Positions 57,700 through 64,000 of a stretch of 64,000 nt of DNA are shown in pieces. Position 1 is the stretch's first letter. Each line of letters opens with the position of its first letter. The notes beneath the pieces are model-generated. The model was not told where the DNA came from. It saw nothing but the letters and a program-made list of their open reading frames with translations, and made no database searches. Source of the stretch: Allolobophora icterica (lineage: Eukaryota; Annelida; Clitellata; Crassiclitellata; Lumbricidae); NCBI GenBank assembly GCA_963556255.1, contig OY744605.1, forward strand, positions 66,679,702 through 66,743,701. The letters are read 5' to 3'. A program made the translations under genes and the position numbers.

Positions 57700-58835
57700 C
57701 TTGTAAAAAAAATTGTCAAAATACACAACAGTTGTGAGGAGGTAGCTTGTAAACAAAATTGACAACCACTGAACCACTCAATCCTAACTGGGGATCCGTG
57801 ACACCAGCATTTTGGTATGGGTCTAATTGAATACAGTAGCCTCGTGGTGTATTCAACGACCATGCTTTGTAACCATATCTGTTGGTTTTCCACGGATGAA
57901 CTGTTTCGCAGAATACCTGCCATAGCATGGTACCATTGACTCATCAACAACCAAATTAGTGATAACTAGAAAATGTTCTAAGAACTTCAAATTCATTGTA
58001 TTGAACAATGGCCTTACTTTTGCCATTCAGTCATTTTGAGGTAGATTATACCTATAAAAAGCTTCATGTCTCCACAACTTAATTGAAATGAATGCTTGCC
58101 CTTTTGTGCTTCTTTGCGGTTGGTATTTTCAACCAGTAACTGAACTTTCTCATCATTCATGAACATCTCAAACAGGAAAGTTGGGCTGTAATCCACAGCA
58201 GCAAAATGATTCATGGAAGTGTCAGAAACTGAACTTTTCTCCTTCAGCAGATCTTTTTTAACCCATTTTCTTGTCACCTTTGCCTCATTTCTTTTCTTTG
58301 ATTTTGGCATCTCGAGTTGACTGGAGTAACCCATTACAGAGCAACTGCGCTTCTGTAGTTTCTTTATTGGTTTTGTTACACTGGCAATAGACTCACTTGG
58401 CTGTCCTAGTTCTATCGTATTGCTAACATTTCTGGAAGAATTTGCTGATTTTGATGTTCCTAGCTGTTGATCAGCAGCAGCAGTTTGTACGGATCGCTTG
58501 GCTATAATCCTGCCTGAGTGTCTTACACCAGTGTCATCATCTGATGCAATCACATGCATTGGAATGGCTGCGATGAGCAGTGATGCCTTATTCGCACAAA
58601 TCACAGCAGGCGATTCACTTGAGGCTGCTGGTGTTTCAGCAGATTGCAATTCATCAGGTCGACTGGTTAGTTTGGCAGAGAATAAGAACATCACTGTGGT
58701 TGCACACAAAGCAGTCGATGAACTTTCAGCATCAACATCACCACCGTCATGTTCATCAGTGGACTGTTGCACTGTTGTCTTATCTGAATACTGCCTTTGT
58801 GAATTGTTACTGTCGCCTCTGATTCCAACTGGCAT
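57700..58835 (-). pseudogene. piggyBac-type transposase, internally deleted
   Basis: The minus-strand frame 58014-58835 has a low-complexity N-terminus, then FEMFMNDEKVQLLVENTN, KGKHSF and LFIGIIYLKM, the start of the DDE_Tnp_1_7 (piggyBac) domain. After a deletion and frameshift near 58010 it continues MNLKFLEHF and NLVVDESMVPCYGRYSAKQF. A further frame change gives RYGYKAWSLNTPRGYCIQLD and PYQNAG. The VDESMVP-GR segment holds the second catalytic Asp. The region with the first Asp is missing, so the gene is dead. No inverted repeats or TTAA sites were identified. Confidence 0.8.
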
Positions 58836-59954
58836 TGGGTGAAATCATCATCCTCTTCCAGCATCGCTAGGACTTCATGGATTTTATACTACTTCTTATG
58901 CGACAGTTTAGAAAAAGAAAGGCAAATTATTTTACAACTGGTTATTTATTATATTAATTATTTAAAAACTATATTTAATTATTATTCATTTAAATTATAT
59001 AACAACTACAGACAAAGAAAGGTGTGTGGTTTTTTAGCATTGTTTAGCACTGCATCAAATAGGAAATCTGTACTCTCTTTATCAGTGAATAATTTATGTT
59101 TATAATACTTGATTTATTATTAAATTCTGCATAAATTTAAGAGTTTGTGAATTTATATAATATTAACTCTAACTTGCAGTGACAATGCTGCTGTACAGAC
59201 TGACGTTAGTGCTTTTTAAAAGAGCATTTTGATGCATTCACGATGCAGAATTATGTTTCTTGAACTTCACCCGTCCTCTCATGGTTACCGTTCCCAAAAA
59301 TGGGACAGTGACTTAATGACAAACTGCATATGTCATATTTATGAAAAATAAACCAGATGTAACAACTTATGTAATATAATATAAACCAACCTTTGTGAAA
59401 CCACAAACAGTTCTGTTGTAATAAACGCAAATTAAATAATTTAATATTAGATCAGAAAAGTTCGCAATGTTTACGTTAGCAGTTAAGATGTTTACGTTAG
59501 TAGTTAAGATTTATCGCATAACATGTACTTGTACAGCGCAGTGCGTTTGCAGGCGCTTAATTAAAGAAAAAATATTATTATTATTATTAATATTAATATT
59601 AATATTATTAAAATAGGTCATCGGCAAGGTTACGGCAGTTTTCAGCCGAAAAACTACTTTTTGTGCGCATTTCCAGTCCAAAAGAGATTGAGCAACATCT
59701 TGACATGATAATTATTTAATTGTTCTCTTAACGTACAATTAATTTAATGTGAATTTTTGGTGTATTGTCCCATTTTGGAAGACGCTACGCACTAACGGGT
59801 TTAAACCATTCCGATTGACTTTCTAATTCATTATCGGGGCATTTACCTTATTATATAGCGTTTCAAGATATTTATCAGGTAGAAATACATTGGTATCGTC
59901 GGCAAAGATTATAAAATGAAGAATTGACGAGGAGTTCGAGATATGGTTTAAGTA
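58836..59954. other. Unassigned AT-rich, with a retroposon tail at about 59530
   Basis: ACAGCGCAGTGCGTTTGCAG at 59534, followed by TTAAAGAAAAAATATTATT, matches the tail family at 3516 and 5440. Confidence 0.45.
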
Positions 59955-60165
59955 TATCTCGCGTTGAAATAAAGTCTCCCCCGGGGAGAGTTTATTTCAA
60001 CGGGGGATGAAATATTCTCTCCCCCCGGAGACTTTGTTTCAGAATATAGTCTCCGGGGGGCGAATTTATTCTGAAACAGATCCGCCGGGGGGAGAATCTG
60101 TTTCGAAATAGAGTCTCCGGGGGGAGACTTTTAGGGGGGAGACTCTGTCACGGGACACCGGCACT
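59955..60165. repeat. GTCTCC/GGAGAC array, locus 2
   Basis: Alternating direct and inverted units (AAAGTCTCCCCCGGGGAGAG, CCCCCCGGAGACTTTG, ATAGAGTCTCCGGGGGGAGA) form many short self-complementary stretches. It ends in ACACCGGCACTG, which resembles an inverted hAT terminus. Confidence 0.8.
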
Positions 60166-60168
60166 GAT

Positions 60169-60214
60169 ATTCCTCCTCCTCCTCCTCCTCCTCTCCTCCT
60201 CCTCCTCCTCCTCC

Positions 60215-60280
<66 letters not shown>
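60169..60280. repeat. (CTC)n then (ATC)n microsatellite
   Basis: About 15 CTC units with a break, then about 20 CAT/ATC units. Confidence 0.95.
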
Positions 60281-60604
60281 ACAGCTGCATCAATAACAAT
60301 GTTAGCTTCAACGTCGTCATCATCATCACCATCATCATCATGAACAACAATAACAAGAGCAACAACAATGTCTAAGTCATTTGATAGCCTAACCATCATT
60401 GATCGTCAACGTGATATCACCAACATTGTCATCATCAACAACAACGGCTTATCTTCGTCAGTGAAGATGTGTTTCTACAGACGACACTGAAACATCGAAT
60501 TCTCATAAACTTACAATAAACTCGACACGACTTTTGTCAAACATTTAACTAAACATGAATTTAAATTTTACATTGTTTGACCGAAGTTTCGAAAATTCTT
60601 TCAG

Positions 60605-60851
60605 GTCATTTTTGGCAACTATCCGCGTCAGTTAATCTTTGGTCTGCGATTGATTCAAGAGAAGCCATGCACCATCGATGACTGTCCTTCTCAACCCTCG
60701 TCAGACAGACTGGTTGATCCAGTCGCGACGGCAGTTCAAGAACCCTACGAAGGTCTGTCAGCGGTCATCCAGCTTCCTCCACCGTCGTCGTTTTATGCTT
60801 TCGAATGGAAACAGGAGGAATTCGCGGAATGCTCGGTCACCTGCGGGGAAG
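60605..60851 (+). CDS. Thrombospondin type-1 repeat protein, internal exon A
   Basis: The acceptor TTCTTTCAG precedes 60605; the donor is GGAAG|GTCAGG, phase 1. The 82 codons begin VIFGNYPRQLIFGLRLIQEK followed by PCTIDDCP, a typical end of one TSP1 repeat (PC-x-x-x-xCP). A Pro/Ser linker follows, then YAFEWKQEEFAECSVTCGEG, a typical TSP1 start (W-x-x-CS-TCG-G). Such tandem repeats occur in ADAMTS, ADAMTS-like and papilin-type secreted matrix proteins. No metalloprotease exon was found in the window, so the member cannot be named. Confidence 0.85.
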
Positions 60852-61653
60852 GTCAGGAGACAACTGCATCATCATCGTTGTCGTCATCATCATTATGGTC
60901 GTCGTTGTAATTATCATCACCATCATCATAGTCATCAATATAAGCGTCGTCTTTGTCATCGTCTTAATCTTCATCCTCCTTCGTCTCCTCCTCCTCGTCG
61001 TTGAATGTAAATCCGATCATTATAAAGCTGCTCTATCAAGGGATAAAGGCGCTATATAAATTCTTTCGCTTCTCATCATACTATTACTGGCTTTTTACAT
61101 GATGATGATGATGATAGCGAGGATAATAATAATAATAATAATAATATTAAGGGCCATAATATTAATAATAATATTAATATTAAGGGCCATTCTGGACACT
61201 TTTTTTTACATTAGTTAATATTGAAGTCCCTGAGGGATCCTGTATACCTCGGGGCAAAAAAAAATAATAATGTTTTAACCCGTTTTGGAAAAAGGGGAAT
61301 CGGGCGATTAAAATGAAAGCAAGTTTTCGGCATGCACGGCCTAAGTAAATTGGCTCGTTTTAACCCGTTAAGCTCGTTCGTTTTAGCCTGTTCGCCACCT
61401 AAGTAAATTAGTTTAAGCCCGTCTTAAGCCGTTAGCTTAAAAGAGCAGCCGTTTACGGAATATTGAAATTTACATTGAATTAAGTGTGAAACGAACGTCC
61501 GATGAATTGTCTACATTTGTAAACAGTGACGTCATTAGTCATGAATATTCATTAGTTGGAAGCGGCCATTGAGAGGAGCGTAACAAAAAGTTCACTTCTT
61601 TCGTGACTTCGTGACATTTGTTTGTTTATATTAATATTTAATAAATAATAATG

Positions 61654-61719
<66 letters not shown>

Positions 61720-61841
61720 TCGAGTGATTAGTTCCAGACACCCACCGCACAGTCTTCGGACATAGTTTCTTAGCCCGAGGGAACAGAACTACATCGGGTG
61801 CAAAAAAAATAATAATAATCATCATCATCATCATCATCGTG

Positions 61842-61872
<31 letters not shown>

Positions 61873-62001
61873 CGATCATCATTATTGCTGTTAGCATCTC
61901 TGATCACTGTGGAATCATCATCGTTGGTGTACTGCTCATGCAATAGGATTAGGAGTGGCAGCTGTCTTCAGTTACTGTTCATCATCGATTGTTCTATGTA
62001 G
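60852..62001 (+). other. Intron of the TSP1-repeat gene
   Basis: It contains TCATCATC repeats (60870-60960), a GGCGCTATATAAATT retroposon tail at about 61050, (TAA)n at 61646-61718 and (ATC)n at 61817-61872. A block at 61275-61450 is rich in TTTAACCCGTT/CCTAAGTAAATT imperfect repeats. Confidence 0.7.
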
Positions 62002-62134
62002 GTGTCGAGGTATCCGAGTTCATGTGCAGGGAATACAAGACCGGAACAAGGGTCCGGGACGCCCTCTGTGAACAGACGAACAAGAAACCACAACCAATCA
62101 TTCGACCCTGCTGGCTCGCCAAATGCCAAGCTGT
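62002..62134 (+). CDS. Thrombospondin type-1 repeat protein, internal exon B
   Basis: Acceptor CTATGTAG, donor GCTGT|GTGAGT, phases 1 in and 2 out. Joined to exon A it gives CGEG-VEVSEFMCREYKTGT then RVRDALCEQTNKKPQPIIRP and CWLAKC. This supplies the remaining cysteines and the closing PC-x-x-x-xC of the TSP1 repeat. The two exons belong to one gene with a 1150-bp intron. No further exon was recognised to 64000. Confidence 0.85.
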
Positions 62135-62480
62135 GTGAGTATCATACATACATATACATGAGCACACATACACTACATTACATACAGGCACACATACATA
62201 CATAATACATACATATACATTCATAAGTGTGCATACATTACATTACATGCAGATACAGGCACACACACATACATACACAATACATGCATGCACCGATATA
62301 ATATATATATATGTATATATATATATAAATAACAAGTGCTTATACATGCAGTTGACCTATATGCTTTGCGCTTTGATCTGTAGCACCTAAAATTCATCGT
62401 CTTTGAGGGGTTCTTAATGGACATCAGTACGTGCATACATACATACGTACAGTCATTCACACATACATGCATACACACTG
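62135..62480. repeat. CATA/TA-rich simple repeats
   Basis: Broken ACATACAT and TATATA runs. No coding. Confidence 0.8.
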
Positions 62481-62481
62481 T

Positions 62482-62482
62482 A

Positions 62483-62518
<36 letters not shown>

Positions 62519-62542
62519 ACGCACACGCACACACACACACAC
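62482..62542. repeat. (CA)n microsatellite with CACGCA part
   Basis: About 30 CA units, with CACGCA variants in the middle. Confidence 0.95.
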
Positions 62543-63415
62543 ATAATTGTCCTTCGGTACGAGATGAAACCTTGAAGCCTTGATAGACATGCTTCCATTC
62601 ATGCAAGGATGGATGGATGCATATATATACATACATACGTACATATACAGTCTTACATACGCATAATATATGCATAATACATGCATGAATGATACATGCA
62701 TGCATACAGGAAAACCTATATTTATATGTATGTATATATAGATATGTTTCTTCTGTGTCTCTCTGTCTCTGTCTCTCTTCTTGAAATCGGAAGCAGCAGA
62801 AGTTGATGAAGACAAGTTCAAAAATTTTCCACCATGCACCATCTGAAACCATGGGCTAAAATGGTTGTCCACGTTCCCACTTCCTGTTATTTGCAAGAAA
62901 TGCAGTTAATCGCGTACTGGTTTAAATTTAATTTTAATGACTGCGGTATATGTGTATCTTCACAGTGGTTGGAATTATAGTCCTATGTATACGGAATTCT
63001 TCTATTTTTGACTCTGATAGCCTCATTAGGAGGCTATTATAAGGAGACCCTATTCCTAGTATCTCATTAACGCCAGGAGGCATTTATGTCATTCGCCTAG
63101 TCATGCTACAGTATCTATAGTTTCGCGAGCTATCTTTAGACTGTGCGTTGGCGTTATTGACGTCAGTGATTGGCGGAGTCCATGTAGACTGGTCATGTTT
63201 CCTACATTGCTCCAGAGGTGAATTGGTTCGCTTGGATGATAGCCGAACCAACCAACTCAGTCATGGGGTCAATCCATGAAATATTTGGTTGCCTGAAATA
63301 ACGGTATCTAAATTAGTGAGAGCTCGATCCTAGTTCCTTATAGAAGTTTACGACTGTTTTAATCGACTCCGTCCCAATCCAATCGAATGCATCATAGTAT
63401 GGAACCCTTATCCAG
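62543..63415. other. Unassigned
   Basis: No further TSP1 exon, gene or element boundary was recognised. Confidence 0.4.
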
Positions 63416-63419
63416 CCAG

Positions 63420-64000
63420 CCAACTCAACTAATACAGGAAACAATCCAACCCAATTAACCCAAGCAAATCCAACCCATTACAAACCAATCAAACATAATT
63501 CACCAAACCAAACCGAAATTAATGAGATTCTACCAGCCCAATCAATATAACATGTTTAATTGAGCAACCCAATCCGACTCAATCCGACCCAATTTAACCC
63601 AATCCAACTCAACCATACCCAATCCAACTCAATTCAACCCAATCCAACTCAATCCAACCTAATCCGACCTAATCTAACTCAATCAGACCCAATCAAACTC
63701 AATCCGACCAAATCCAACTCAATCTAACCCACTCCAACTCAATCAGATCCAATCCAACTCAATCCGACCCAATCCAACTCAATCCGACCCAATCAAACTC
63801 AATCAGACCCAATCCAACTCAATCCGACCAAATCCAACTCAATCTAACCCACTCCAACCCAATCCAACTCAATCAGATCCAATCCAACTCAATCCGACCC
63901 AATCCAACTCAATCAGACCCAATCCAACTCAATCCGACCCAATCCAACCCATTCCATCTCAATTCAACCCAATCCAACTCAATCCAACCAAATCCGACCT
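63420..64000. repeat. 10-bp-period AATCCAACTC/AATCCGACCC array
   Basis: Degenerate at 63420-63540, then tight tandem 10-mers alternating AATCCAACTC and AATCCGACCC, with AATCAGACCC and AATCTAACCC variants. The array runs past the window edge. Confidence 0.95.

Noticed and set aside
54606..60175. A second large hAT spanning 54614 (CAGTGCCGG) to about 60163 (CCGGCACTG)
   Set aside because: The flanks AATATTCA and ATATTCCT do not match as an 8-bp duplication and no transposase parts lie between, so pairing is not supported.
62790..62880. Possible third exon of the TSP1 gene (EVDEDKFKNFPPCTI and a stop)
   Set aside because: No nearby acceptor gives the phase needed after exon B, and the cysteine pattern is incomplete.

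Overview
This is a repeat-rich eukaryotic (metazoan) window, not a bacterial or viral one. Genes are split by GT-AG introns. Intergenic and intronic space is filled with degenerate transposons and very long pure microsatellites. Retroelement remnants are of the L2/CR1 type, there are tRNA-derived SINEs, and hAT, mariner and piggyBac DNA transposons are present. The two protein genes are animal types (DIS3L2 and a thrombospondin type-1 repeat protein). A marine invertebrate is likely; the species cannot be named from the sequence.

Two host genes are supported. (1) A DIS3L2-like 3'-5' exoribonuclease lies on the minus strand at 14008-24510. Nine coding exons could be assembled with compatible phases except at one junction; one 2253-bp exon holds the second cold-shock region, the RNB catalytic domain and most of the S1 domain. 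(2) A piece of a thrombospondin type-1 (ADAMTS/ADAMTSL/papilin-type) extracellular protein lies on the plus strand, with two phase-matched exons at 60605-60851 and 62002-62134. The rest of that gene is not recognised in the window.

Layout: 1-6.4 kb is unassigned sequence with SINEs and a hAT MITE. 6.4-11.6 kb is a cluster of non-autonomous hAT elements. 11.6-14 kb is mostly unassigned and may include the DIS3L2 3' UTR. 14-24.5 kb is DIS3L2. 24.5-34.1 kb holds LINE remnants, two hAT copies with minisatellite ends, a nested LINE/SINE/hAT stack, a 1.2-kb purine tract and a 0.5-kb (ATAC)n. 34.12-48.075 kb appears to be one very long, degenerate hAT element: near-identical terminal inverted repeats, a perfect 8-bp target duplication, and the N- and C-terminal remnants of its transposase at opposite ends. 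It is swollen by satellites, LINE fragments, SINEs, MITEs and a mariner. 48-60 kb holds LINE, microsatellites, nested hAT MITEs and a broken piggyBac. 60-62.2 kb holds the thrombospondin-repeat exons. 63.4-64 kb is a 10-bp-period array running off the window end.

The most informative result is transposon archaeology. Ten hAT insertions have perfect 8-bp target duplications, one more has a shifted duplication and one a 7/8 match, across seven terminal types. Several are nested, so the order of insertion can be read. The mariner has perfect 39-bp inverted repeats and an intact DD34D catalytic domain, but its DNA-binding domain has been removed in frame.
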